Below are positions 1-8,087 of a DNA stretch of 38,292 bases, piece by piece. The notes under the pieces are model-generated. The model ran no database searches and had not been told where the DNA came from. It saw only the letters and a list, made by a program, of their open reading frames with translations. The DNA is from Sporomusa acidovorans. Its GTDB lineage: Bacteria > Bacillota > Negativicutes > Sporomusales > Sporomusaceae. The DNA lies in NCBI RefSeq assembly GCF_900101845.1, contig NZ_FNAM01000049.1, forward strand, positions 1-38,292. The letters are read 5' to 3'. The first letter of the stretch is position 1, and the number at the start of each line of letters is the position of its first letter. Made by a program: the position numbers and the translations under genes.

Positions 1-109
1 ATTATAGCATCTGTGTATACAAAAATCAATCTGATTTTTAAGTCTGCAATAAATATAGAACTTCCAATAACACCCTGTCAGGAGAAAATCCTTATTGAAT
101 TTCTATACA

Positions 110-373
110 TTATGATGATGGATCAGTTATTTGTCGGACAGGTTTTTCCAGTGCATAGATGTCTTCCAACTTTTGCGTAATAAAATAATGAGCATCTTTA
201 ATTGCCTGATTATAAATATAAGGGCCTATATTTTCCAAAAAGAAATCTAATAACAGCATGGCTGCCAAATCGGAAACCATTTCCTCCTTTTCAGTCAGGA
301 AATAGCTTTTTATTTGTTCTACTGCTGCTTTTCGCTGTTCCTGAGTTAGCTCGATCCCTCTGCTTTTAACCAT
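110..373 (-). CDS. DUF2164 family protein
   Basis: Small cytoplasmic protein of 87 residues matching the DUF2164 pattern: a helical start (ELTQEQRKAAVEQIKSYF), an acidic DLAAMLLLDFFLENIGPYIYNQ core and a helical tail. The family has no established function. I take the start at 373 because it follows an AAAGGGGTG ribosome site; a longer open frame to 460 would run into the arginase gene and has no support. It lies 31 bases downstream of arginase on the same strand and is probably cotranscribed with it. Family recognition is from memory of the motif. Confidence 0.8.
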   Translation of the reverse strand: MVKSRGIELTQEQRKAAVEQIKSYFLTEKEEMVSDLAAMLLLDFFLENIGPYIYNQAIKDAHYFITQKLEDIYALEKPVRQITDPSS

Positions 374-404
374 AATAACACCCCTTTGATTTTCGGACTT
401 AGAA

Positions 405-1298
405 TTAATTTTTAAGCAACGTCCGGATAAGTGCACTTGCGGCTGCAGCCGTTTGGCCATCCTTATCCAACAAAGGATTCAATTCAACAAACTCTGCCGA
501 TGTTATGATGTTATGCTGCGCCAACAGGCTCATTGCCTCAAGGTTATTCTTCATAGCAACGCCGTCAGCTACCGGCGTCCCAACCCCGCAGGCTTCGCAG
601 GGATCAATGACGTCCAAGTCAAAACTTAAGTGGATTCCGTCACATCGCTTGGTCAAATAGGCAATCGTCTCTTCAATTATCGAGCCTATTCCCTTGTGAT
701 AGATGTCCTCTGGGGAAAATATTTTTATTCCCTGGTCCCTGATAAACAGCCTTTCCCCCGGATCCAGATCACGAACACCAAGCAGCACAATATTTTCAGC
801 TTTTACTTTCTTCCGGTAACCGCCAATGCCTGTCAGGCGGGGATGTCCAAAGCCAAGACTGGCTGCCAGCGGCATCCCCTGAATATTTCCGCTGGGTGAA
901 GTTTCCGGCGTATTGCTGTCGGCGTGAGCATCATACCAAATAACCCCCAGGTTATGATAGTGCCTGGCAATACCCGCGATGGAACCGATAGCAATACTGT
1001 GATCACCGCCAAGAATAAGCGGAAAACGGCCGTTAGCCACAATTGCCGAGATTTTTTCATGCAAACAAATTGTTCCCTGCAACACAGCCTCGAAATTCCG
1101 GATAGTTCCGTCAGCCACCGGAGTCTCTGTAGATAGCTGTGTAATAAACGGTAAATCTCCGGCATCCACAACATCAAAATAAGTCGACTGCAAGTATTCG
1201 TTAAGCCCGGTTGCCCGAATGGCGCCAGGCCCTAGCTGTGTACCAAAACAGGTTTGCCCCAGCCACATGGGAACCCCGATTACCGTAATTTTTCTCAT
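405..1298 (-). CDS. rocF: arginase
   Basis: Hydrolyses L-arginine to ornithine and urea in the cytoplasm, the entry step of arginine catabolism. The 297-residue length is the usual size for bacterial arginase. The binuclear manganese site is complete: GGDHS at residues 97-101, DAHAD at 123-127 and SFDLDVIDP at 225-233 (Asp227 and Asp229 as ligands). The start at 1298 follows an AAAGGTGG ribosome site; the frame is open upstream to 1397 but that part resembles nothing. Agmatinase and formiminoglutamase share the fold, but the GVPMWLGQ-type N-terminus and the spacing favour arginase. It is followed by the DUF2164 gene and lies divergently to the FHA regulator. Confidence 0.9.
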   Translation of the reverse strand: MRKITVIGVPMWLGQTCFGTQLGPGAIRATGLNEYLQSTYFDVVDAGDLPFITQLSTETPVADGTIRNFEAVLQGTICLHEKISAIVANGRFPLILGGDHSIAIGSIAGIARHYHNLGVIWYDAHADSNTPETSPSGNIQGMPLAASLGFGHPRLTGIGGYRKKVKAENIVLLGVRDLDPGERLFIRDQGIKIFSPEDIYHKGIGSIIEETIAYLTKRCDGIHLSFDLDVIDPCEACGVGTPVADGVAMKNNLEAMSLLAQHNIITSAEFVELNPLLDKDGQTAAAASALIRTLLKN

Positions 1299-1516
1299 AC
1301 TGCCACCTTTTATACATTGATCGTTTCTATAGGTGTATTCTCCCGCGCAGAGTGTAATCCTCCCCAAAGCGGTGGGCAAATTCTTAAATCCGGCCAAACC
1401 TTACACGGTTAACTGCTAATCAACAGCAATTATAAAAGCGCAGGCAAATAAGGTTTGCATTCCTGTTTTGTTTGGTATACAGTAAAAGTATTATCGCAAT
1501 TATCGAAGGTGATTTT

Positions 1517-2224
1517 ATGCTGGTGCAAGGCAAACCCACTTTGGGCCGGTTAGTTGTGGAACGAGGCGCCCCCTACGAAAAAGGAATGTGTTTTTCGTTA
1601 TCACAGCCTGAAATGATCATTGGCCGGGCAACCATGTCGTTTAACCCTAATATATCATTCAGCAGCTTGCTCATATCCCGCAAACACTGCCGCATTGCCA
1701 ACTTGGACGGAATATGGTCCATTTCCGAATTAGGCAGCAAACATGGTACCTTACTAAATGAGAAATTATTAGAACCGCATTATTGGTATACCTTACAGCA
1801 CGGCGATCGCATCGTCCTGGCCGCAAGTATTGTGTCCATCCGCTTTGCTGTCTCACCGGAATTGGAAAAAACACTTGACTTTGATGATACACAATCACCA
1901 CAGACTATGAAACAAGCTCGTCCAGCCTGCCCGGTAGTGATTGACACGCTGCAAAAAGCGCTCTATATCAACAATATAGAAATCCCTTTGTCGGTAAAAG
2001 AATGGTATTTGCTGGATTTATTATACCAAAACCGCAATCAACTCGTTAGCTATGCGGATATACAAACAGTGGTTTGGCCTGAACGTATCTTCCTGGACAA
2101 TGGTATCCCCAGTGTCGGTTCAGACGAAATAAACCTGTTGCTTTACCGTCTCCGCCGAAAGCTAGGCACCTATCGTCATTTAATAAAAACACGCCGAGGC
2201 CAGGGTTGTATATTCGAATTTTAA
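1517..2224 (+). CDS. FHA domain plus winged-helix DNA-binding protein
   Basis: A 235-residue two-domain protein. Residues about 10-110 form a forkhead-associated (FHA) phosphothreonine-binding domain with the expected IIGR, SRKHCRI and SKHGTLLN motifs. Residues about 137-235 form an OmpR/PhoB-like winged helix (SVKEWYLLDLLYQNRNQLVS, then LLYRLRRKLG and an RGQGCIFEF wing). There is no receiver domain, so the likely signal is Ser/Thr phosphorylation rather than a His-Asp relay. The start is set by GAAGGTGA seven bases upstream; the frame opens earlier, at 1472, without a ribosome site. A possible vegetative promoter (TTGCAT near 1456, TATACA near 1477, with a short 15-base spacer) is weak. No kinase is nearby. 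Target genes are unknown. Confidence 0.8.
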   Translation: MLVQGKPTLGRLVVERGAPYEKGMCFSLSQPEMIIGRATMSFNPNISFSSLLISRKHCRIANLDGIWSISELGSKHGTLLNEKLLEPHYWYTLQHGDRIVLAASIVSIRFAVSPELEKTLDFDDTQSPQTMKQARPACPVVIDTLQKALYINNIEIPLSVKEWYLLDLLYQNRNQLVSYADIQTVVWPERIFLDNGIPSVGSDEINLLLYRLRRKLGTYRHLIKTRRGQGCIFEF

Positions 2225-2234
2225 GAAAAGACTG

Positions 2235-2266
2235 GGCTTGTGTCTTTCAGGACTCTGACACAAGCC
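2235..2266. terminator. hairpin after FHA regulator gene
   Basis: Perfect 10-bp inverted repeat (GGCTTGTGTC at 2235-2244, complement at 2257-2266) with a 12-base loop, beginning 11 bases after the regulator stop. What follows is T-rich but not a clean T-run, so it may be a terminator or an RNA-stabilising hairpin. Confidence 0.55.
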
Positions 2267-2282
2267 TTAATCGTTCTTTCTT

Positions 2283-2315
2283 ATTATCAGAGAGGGATTA
2301 TTGCTCTCTGATAAT
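2283..2315. repeat. 12-bp perfect inverted repeat
   Basis: ATTATCAGAGAG at 2283-2294 pairs perfectly with 2304-2315 around a 9-base loop, followed by an A-run. It is the second of four stacked hairpins between the FHA gene and the beta-lactamase gene. It could terminate minus-strand transcription (the A-run reads as T on the other strand) or be part of a small structured RNA. Confidence 0.5.
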
Positions 2316-2322
2316 GCAAAAA

Positions 2323-2361
2323 AACCGGCTAGCGCTTTGACCAATGCACTAGCCGCTGGTT
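2323..2361. repeat. imperfect inverted repeat
   Basis: AACCGGCTAG at 2323-2332 pairs with CTAGCC and GGTT at 2349-2361, with a three-base bulge (GCT). It is the third hairpin of the series in this gap. Function not evident. Confidence 0.4.
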
Positions 2362-2389
2362 ATTATATCAACAAAAATTCTGTTTGACC

Positions 2390-2433
2390 CCAAAAGCTGC
2401 TTACATCAAAAAATGAATATAGGCAGCTTTTGG
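2390..2433. repeat. 11-bp perfect inverted repeat upstream of beta-lactamase
   Basis: CCAAAAGCTGC at 2390-2400 pairs perfectly with 2423-2433 around a 22-base loop. It ends 97 bases before the beta-lactamase start. The long loop makes it a poor intrinsic terminator by itself; an operator or a leader structure is possible. The stretch 2225-2529 holds these four inverted repeats and no gene that I can support. Confidence 0.4.
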
Positions 2434-2529
2434 ATTTTGTAATGAAATTATAAGGATATAGCAATTTTTTTCAATAGCGTATGAGAGTATGCTTGATTAA
2501 TGAAACAGCACTATAAAGGAGGAAATCAA

Positions 2530-3396
2530 ATGAAAAGGATACTTATGCTTATAGTGTGTGTGCTGGCACTCAATTTTACTATAAGCGGTGCAAGTGCGTC
2601 TGAAGTTACCGTAAGGGACGATTTAGGAAAATACTTCACAGGTTTTACCGGTACCTTTGTCATGTATGACCCGGCAGCAGACCACTATGTAATCTACAAC
2701 GAAGCGCAAAGCCAAAAAAGGCTCTCCCCCTGTTCTACCTTTAAGATTTATAATTCCCTTATTGGACTGGAAACAGGCGTACTGGACCAGGAAGATGTAT
2801 TTACCCTAATTAAATGGAATGGAAAAAAATACGATTTTCCCTACTGGAATCATGACCACACACTGGCTTCCGCCACTAAAGAGTCGGTTGTCTGGTATTT
2901 TCAGGAACTCGCCTCGCGCATCGGTCAGGAGCGCATGCAAAAATATCTAAATAAAATTGATTACGGCAACAAAGATATATCCGGAGGATTAACGACCTTT
3001 TGGCTGCGCTCCTCGTTAAAAATCTCAGCTCTCGAACAAGTAAACCTGCTCAATAAACTGTATGCCAATCAATTGCCGTTCTCAGCAACTACGCAAGCAA
3101 TCGTAGAAAAGAATATCACTCTTTCGGACAATAATGGCATTAAACTTATGGGCAAAACCGGTTCAGGTTTAGAGAACGGCAAATGGACGCTGGGCTGGTT
3201 TGTCGGGTGCATAGAAAACCAAGGTCATCGCTATATCGTAGCAACCAATATTGAGCCATTAGACGGAGGGAAGAAAGAGACTAAGCAGCAGTTGAAGAAA
3301 GATTATGAAACCACAGTTAGTTCATTGGACGGAGCAAATGGCGGCAAAGCCAGAGAAATAACCAAGCAGATTGCCAAAGAACTTAACCTTTTGTAA
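2530..3396 (+). CDS. class D (OXA-type) beta-lactamase
   Basis: Secreted serine beta-lactamase of 288 residues that opens the beta-lactam ring through an acyl-enzyme on Ser69. Signal peptide about residues 1-24 (MKRIL, hydrophobic core, ASAS). The class D signatures are all present: STFK at 69-72 (carbamylated Lys72 expected), SVV at 119-121, YGN at 145-147 and KTG at 209-211, followed by WFVG. The start follows an AAAGGAGG ribosome site. No BlaR/BlaI-type regulator is beside it, and it stands alone between the FHA gene and a convergent glycosyltransferase operon. It may be active; family members in Gram-positive-type bacteria vary in spectrum. Spectrum cannot be read from sequence by eye. 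A BlaR sensor domain has the same fold but would carry membrane segments, which are absent here. Confidence 0.9.
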   Translation: MKRILMLIVCVLALNFTISGASASEVTVRDDLGKYFTGFTGTFVMYDPAADHYVIYNEAQSQKRLSPCSTFKIYNSLIGLETGVLDQEDVFTLIKWNGKKYDFPYWNHDHTLASATKESVVWYFQELASRIGQERMQKYLNKIDYGNKDISGGLTTFWLRSSLKISALEQVNLLNKLYANQLPFSATTQAIVEKNITLSDNNGIKLMGKTGSGLENGKWTLGWFVGCIENQGHRYIVATNIEPLDGGKKETKQQLKKDYETTVSSLDGANGGKAREITKQIAKELNLL

Positions 3397-3406
3397 CTAA
3401 TAATTT

Positions 3407-4912
3407 TTACTCTTCATCCCGCCACTGTATTACATTAGGCTTAGGAGCAAGAATAGAAAGATATTGTTCCTGGACTCCATATTTCGCTATGGGGTCCAGT
3501 TCTTTATATCTGAAATATTTAGCGACTCTGTCCTCCGGCCGGGCCCAGCCAAAATGCTGTACCCGTAATTCACTTTGCTTTCCGGGAAGCTTAACAATAT
3601 TCATGGGAAATCTGCCACAGTGGAGCGGCTGTTCCAGCCATTCATATACAAAATTCGAACAATACCTTACCAAAAACGGCCGGTATACCTTATGAGCAAG
3701 CCAATAACCGTCTTCCCGGTAGCTGCTTTCGCTCCACATGTCATATAACCGGAAATAAACCACATCAAACGTGTCATCTTTAATTAATTCTCTAATAGGC
3801 TCTGCCGCCTTTTGTTCAAATCGTTCATCCGCATCCAAAATCATGATCCAATCCGGTTGCGTGCTCACAGCCAGTTCCCATAACATTTTACGCAGTTCCA
3901 CTTCATTACCAAATTTACTTGCTCCGTTTTCCACAATACGATGGGCTATATTGACTAATTGCTCACGGCAGATAGCGACAGTATCGTCTGTACTGCCATC
4001 ATCCAAAATCACCACTTCATCTGCATACTCTGTAATATGCTGCAGCACCCTTTCTAAATAGCGGCCGCTTTCGTTTCTCACCAGTAAGCCCACCGTCAAT
4101 TTAGGATGCTCTGTGTTTCGCGTTAATCGAGATTTATACTCTGCCAGGGCTGCCAGTTCCGATTCCCTATAGATGTGAAACGGCGGATACCGGGTATCGG
4201 CAAAAAGCTCCAGTCCCAACGCTGCCGCCCGTATACAAAAATGCCGGTCTTCCCCAATTAAACCAAGATTATATATTTCTCTAAAACTTACACCTTTTTC
4301 AAGTGCATGGCGGCTGATCAGCGTACAGGCTCCCAGGCCGCCAACTTTATAGACACCGGGAATTTTCAGCATATTGATGAATTCTTGACTTTTTTTTGCT
4401 TGTTCAGCCTCACTATATTGCTCCCCCCGCTCTATAGGAAACAACCGGTATTGGTCACCTACCCATACCTGCGGCAAAGGACTCTTATCCATTAACCAGC
4501 TAGTCCAATATACCTCAGATACAATATCTTTTTTTAAACCGATTAGTTGTTTAACTGTCTGTGGATGCAAATATAGATCTGAATCAACTAAGAATAAATA
4601 ATCTGCTTCTGTCTGCAAAGCATACTCGATGATCCTGTCTTTATAGGCAGCAACCTTCCATATAAGAGCTTCCTGCCAACAATGTGTTTTTTCATCACAC
4701 CGGTATTCTATAGGGTTTTCCCCTTTAACGATCACGGTATTGGCATGTTTAGCGGCAAAATCACACAACAGGCTGCTTGCTATTTCGTTATCATCAACCA
4801 ATATATACTCTATCGATAACCCTTCGCAATCCAGATTATCCATCGATTGCAGAAACTGTTCCAAAATAGCCGCTTTCTGCTTTACCGGACTGCCAATGAC
4901 TACTTTAATCAC
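3407..4912 (-). CDS. tandem-domain family 2 glycosyltransferase
   Basis: A 501-residue protein with two GT-A catalytic domains in series. The first (about residues 1-240) begins KVVIGSPVKQK, has a VDSDLYL metal-binding motif and an acidic GEDRHFCIRAAALG acceptor-site region. The second (about 275-480) has LTVGLLVRNE, LDDGSTDDT and ILDADERF. It should transfer two sugars or elongate with alternating linkages. I choose a GTG start at 4912: it overlaps the upstream stop as GTGA, has GGGAG upstream and begins the domain cleanly. The ATG at 4969 would add 19 non-conserved residues inside the previous gene. It is the last gene of a four-gene operon. Sugar and acceptor unknown. Confidence 0.8.
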   Translation of the reverse strand: MIKVVIGSPVKQKAAILEQFLQSMDNLDCEGLSIEYILVDDNEIASSLLCDFAAKHANTVIVKGENPIEYRCDEKTHCWQEALIWKVAAYKDRIIEYALQTEADYLFLVDSDLYLHPQTVKQLIGLKKDIVSEVYWTSWLMDKSPLPQVWVGDQYRLFPIERGEQYSEAEQAKKSQEFINMLKIPGVYKVGGLGACTLISRHALEKGVSFREIYNLGLIGEDRHFCIRAAALGLELFADTRYPPFHIYRESELAALAEYKSRLTRNTEHPKLTVGLLVRNESGRYLERVLQHITEYADEVVILDDGSTDDTVAICREQLVNIAHRIVENGASKFGNEVELRKMLWELAVSTQPDWIMILDADERFEQKAAEPIRELIKDDTFDVVYFRLYDMWSESSYREDGYWLAHKVYRPFLVRYCSNFVYEWLEQPLHCGRFPMNIVKLPGKQSELRVQHFGWARPEDRVAKYFRYKELDPIAKYGVQEQYLSILAPKPNVIQWRDEE

Positions 4913-6360
4913 AAGCAACACTCCCAGATACTTTTTGACAAGACATGCTCCGGCCACATCGTTAGCCATATTCTAAGACTTCTATTTACCGCCTTTGCCC
5001 GATAATTTTGTGCGATCCGGCAATTTTTGTCCCCGCCTAAAACAACATTGCATATCTCGATTTGCTGACACAAAATGCCCAGATAGTCTTTAATGACAGC
5101 GGGTATATTGCCCGCTTGTTTTATTGCGGACTGATATAAACTTTTCCACTGACTAATATTCTTGCTACTATCCTTATCGATAACAGCAAGGCAAAAAATA
5201 GCCGCGGCATAATAATCGTCTTGCCGGATAGCTTCCTGAACCAGCCGGACGAAGTCTCCTCCTATTGCATCAGCCAACTCCGTAAAAGACTTTGTCTCCC
5301 CCTGGCTGATAACTTCAATCATCCGCACCGCGCTGTATAATGAGGGAGCTGCCTTTAGTGACAACTTAAAATAACGATATGCCTCCTGCCAGTTTTTTTG
5401 TATATAAAAGAGTTCTCCAGCAATCGCAAAAAGCAATTGCGGTGGCGCTAGTACGGTATTAATGCCTCCTTTAACCAGCATCTCCGCTGCAAAGGTGCAA
5501 TTTCCCATTAAAGCCTGTCGCAATCCTGCCAAAAATAACAGATCATTATCCGTGGGCATCATTGCCAAGGCTTTAGCAAACAAGTCTTCATTATCTGCAT
5601 AGGCACTTTTTAAACTAGCCATCAGTGCCAGCACAATAACCTCCCTAAAATACCCTTCTTTTCCGGTCATATGTTGCAGCGCTTTCTTTAGCAAATCGCA
5701 TGCTTCTCCGTACTGTTCCTGTTGTATAAGTTCAGTACCAAGGCTGTATAGCATAAAGGTATCATCCTGGCATTCGGCTAGCCGGCTCTGAATTATCTGA
5801 CTATTCCTTACCGTCTTTTGTTTGCGTAAAATTTCTTCAGGCTCATATCCCCTGTGCCTGACAATAATACCTGAAAAGCCAATTGCCGCCTGACCCTTGC
5901 CCTCTTTTATACTGCCGGCAATCTGCTCATGGATTGCCCCGTTAAATTTATATCCCCTGCCATTACGAAATAACCTCACAACATGATCTTCGGCCTCAAC
6001 CGCCCCTGCTCCTAGAGGACTTTTTATCGTAACATAGTAGCCTTCATAATCTTTAGTCACTAGATCCGGCAGGGTTGCCAGGCTTCCCTCAATTCGTTCG
6101 TCCGCGTCCAATATCAAAATCCAGTCACCCACAGCAAATTGCAGGCTATAGTTCCGCGCTTTGGCAAAGTCATTCTCCCATGTGAAATACTCAATTTGTA
6201 CATGATATTGTCTGGCGACTTCCAGTGTGTTATCTGTTGAGCCTGTATCGACAACCACGATCTGATCCGCCCAATCTTTTATACTGTCAAGACAATCCCC
6301 TAAGCAATGCTCCTCATTTTTGACAATAAGACAAACTGTCAGCGACCAGCCTTTTTCCAT
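4909..6360 (-). CDS. family 2 glycosyltransferase with TPR tail
   Basis: A 483-residue cytoplasmic protein. The N-terminal GT-A domain (about residues 1-220) has SLTVCLIVKNEEHCL, VVVDTGSTDNT and ILDADERI, the nucleotide- and metal-binding motifs of this GT2 subfamily. The rest is helical with TPR-like repeats (for example YSLGTELIQQEQYGEACDLL), probably holding the acceptor protein. The start at 6360 follows GAGG; it overlaps the upstream gene by 22 bases. The 3' end overlaps the next start as GTGA, indicating translational coupling. The subfamily is common in Firmicute surface-glycan loci. Acceptor and sugar are not known; I infer a spore-surface protein from the context. Confidence 0.8.
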   Translation of the reverse strand: MEKGWSLTVCLIVKNEEHCLGDCLDSIKDWADQIVVVDTGSTDNTLEVARQYHVQIEYFTWENDFAKARNYSLQFAVGDWILILDADERIEGSLATLPDLVTKDYEGYYVTIKSPLGAGAVEAEDHVVRLFRNGRGYKFNGAIHEQIAGSIKEGKGQAAIGFSGIIVRHRGYEPEEILRKQKTVRNSQIIQSRLAECQDDTFMLYSLGTELIQQEQYGEACDLLKKALQHMTGKEGYFREVIVLALMASLKSAYADNEDLFAKALAMMPTDNDLLFLAGLRQALMGNCTFAAEMLVKGGINTVLAPPQLLFAIAGELFYIQKNWQEAYRYFKLSLKAAPSLYSAVRMIEVISQGETKSFTELADAIGGDFVRLVQEAIRQDDYYAAAIFCLAVIDKDSSKNISQWKSLYQSAIKQAGNIPAVIKDYLGILCQQIEICNVVLGGDKNCRIAQNYRAKAVNRSLRIWLTMWPEHVLSKSIWECCL

Positions 6361-8087
6361 ACATATAAACCTCGCACACATTTATATCTTAGATCAAGCA
6401 GCATCTCTACGCCTTTTATTTCACTCTGCCAATAGGCAAGCAAAGCTTTGCTGCCTTGTTCAAAGTCGCTTAAGATTTCTTCACAGCATTTGGCAATCTT
6501 AATAAATACGCTTGAATTTCCACCATAGGAACGCGCGCAGTCGGCAATTATCTTAAGTAAACTTTCTATTAAAACAGGCTGATATTGCTCACTGACAACC
6601 AGCCTGTGGCCGCCAAGTCTTCTAGTAAGAGCCAAAAGAGCTATCGCTTCAGCCCGCAAAGATTCAGCCTGCCACATATTGAGACATTTTTCCTTAGCAG
6701 CATCTAAATCGGTGAGAAACAGAGAGCAAAGGATTTCCGCCTGCATTGTTGCAGTGTCATTCATGCCTGGCATTGTCTGAAGTTCCTCGATCATAGCTAA
6801 AGCCTGTTCAAAATTACCACTGTAAAGGTAATACTTAATCAACTGACTTGAGGGCATAACGTTTTTTTCCGGCTGACTGCATACTTTTACCGCCAAATCA
6901 GGCCGGCCGCTGGCAAACAGAAGTTCCCCCAACGCCTGCAGGCCTTCGTCACCCGTCACATAACCACGTTCAGTGAAATAATTTATTAATTCTTCGCAAC
7001 TTTTCTTCGTCACCAACACCATAAAAAGACCATATAACGGATAAATAAAATTTTTATTTGCTGTAAGTGCCTTTTCGTACCACTGGGCGGCCTCCTCGCA
7101 CTTCCCAAGAATTTGGCAACAATGCCCCAGATGATACTGAGATAAAAAATTTTCCGTACCATGAGTATGCTGATATATCATCGGCGGTGTCCCCGTCTGG
7201 GCAGCCTCCTTAAACCATCTAGCCGCTATCTCGTATTCTTCTAGTTGCTCCAACACGACCCCGCCATCAAAAAACAAATCGGTATATTCCGGATATACCG
7301 CTGTTTCTTTCATACAAATTGCCAAAGCTTCTCTAAAATTCCCCATAAACCTTAAGCAGGCAATCAGACTCCGGACAGTACTTGACCTAAAAAATACGTG
7401 GCTGTTGTCAAACTGTTCATAAGCAAACTGAAAACAGGCATAAGCTTGCTGATACTGTCCCAGTCCCAGCCATTCACAGCCTAGATAGTATTTTATAAAT
7501 GCTTCATTTTCCGGCTCACATTTTAACTGTTCTGAAAGAATTTTTATATTTCGCCTGCGTTTATCCTGCCGCTGACAAGGCCCGCTATAGCTGTGACTGA
7601 TAACCGGGAAGTCACTATAGCCGACAACCTCGTGATTTGCAATACCAACTTGTTCATGTATTTTACCAATATAGCGATAGTGCGGCAGGTTGCGGAACAA
7701 TCTTAACACACCAATGACATTATATGCACTGCAGACGGGACCGGTATAATTCTTCATTGGCAACATAAAGGCTTCTTTGGTTGTATTTGTAATTAGTTCT
7801 CTCAATGATTCACGCGCGGCCGCTAAGCGTTCATCTGCATCTAAAAACAGAATCCACTCACAACAGCACTGATCGATGGCAAAATTACGTGCAGCGCTAA
7901 AATCGTCCTGCCATAAATAGCTATATACTTTATCTGTGTAATTTTTTGCTATCTCTACAGTTTTATCAGCCGATCCGGTATCCACAATAACAATCTCATC
8001 AGCTATCTCCTCAACACTATCTAAGCAGGCTCTCAGCACAGCTTCCTCATCTTTTACAATCATCGCAATACTGAGCAGCCCGGTCAT
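6339..8087 (-). CDS. family 2 glycosyltransferase with TPR tail
   Basis: A 582-residue paralogue of the two flanking genes. GT-A domain at about residues 1-225: LLSIAMIVKDEEAVL, IVIVDTGSADKT, FLDADERL and the YIGKIHEQV segment. TPR-type helical repeats follow (YYLGCEWLGLGQYQQAYACF; QYHLGHCCQILGKCEEAAQW). The start ATG at 8087 overlaps the preceding TGA as ATGA, the typical coupled arrangement. Its presence beside two close relatives suggests gene duplication, with each copy perhaps adding a successive sugar. No membrane segment or signal peptide, so it acts in the cytoplasm. Confidence 0.8.
   Translation of the reverse strand: MTGLLSIAMIVKDEEAVLRACLDSVEEIADEIVIVDTGSADKTVEIAKNYTDKVYSYLWQDDFSAARNFAIDQCCCEWILFLDADERLAAARESLRELITNTTKEAFMLPMKNYTGPVCSAYNVIGVLRLFRNLPHYRYIGKIHEQVGIANHEVVGYSDFPVISHSYSGPCQRQDKRRRNIKILSEQLKCEPENEAFIKYYLGCEWLGLGQYQQAYACFQFAYEQFDNSHVFFRSSTVRSLIACLRFMGNFREALAICMKETAVYPEYTDLFFDGGVVLEQLEEYEIAARWFKEAAQTGTPPMIYQHTHGTENFLSQYHLGHCCQILGKCEEAAQWYEKALTANKNFIYPLYGLFMVLVTKKSCEELINYFTERGYVTGDEGLQALGELLFASGRPDLAVKVCSQPEKNVMPSSQLIKYYLYSGNFEQALAMIEELQTMPGMNDTATMQAEILCSLFLTDLDAAKEKCLNMWQAESLRAEAIALLALTRRLGGHRLVVSEQYQPVLIESLLKIIADCARSYGGNSSVFIKIAKCCEEILSDFEQGSKALLAYWQSEIKGVEMLLDLRYKCVRGLYVWKKAGR

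Noticed and set aside
1..109. A gene at the left edge.
   Set aside because: No frame with a ribosome site or recognisable sequence; it appears to be the downstream flank of the DUF2164 gene.
833..1177. Open frames on both strands inside the arginase gene.
   Set aside because: They overlap a gene with all catalytic motifs intact and match nothing recognisable.
4912..4969. ATG start at 4969 for the double-domain glycosyltransferase.
   Set aside because: It would add 19 unconserved residues inside the upstream gene; the GTG at 4912 has a ribosome site and a GTGA coupling overlap.
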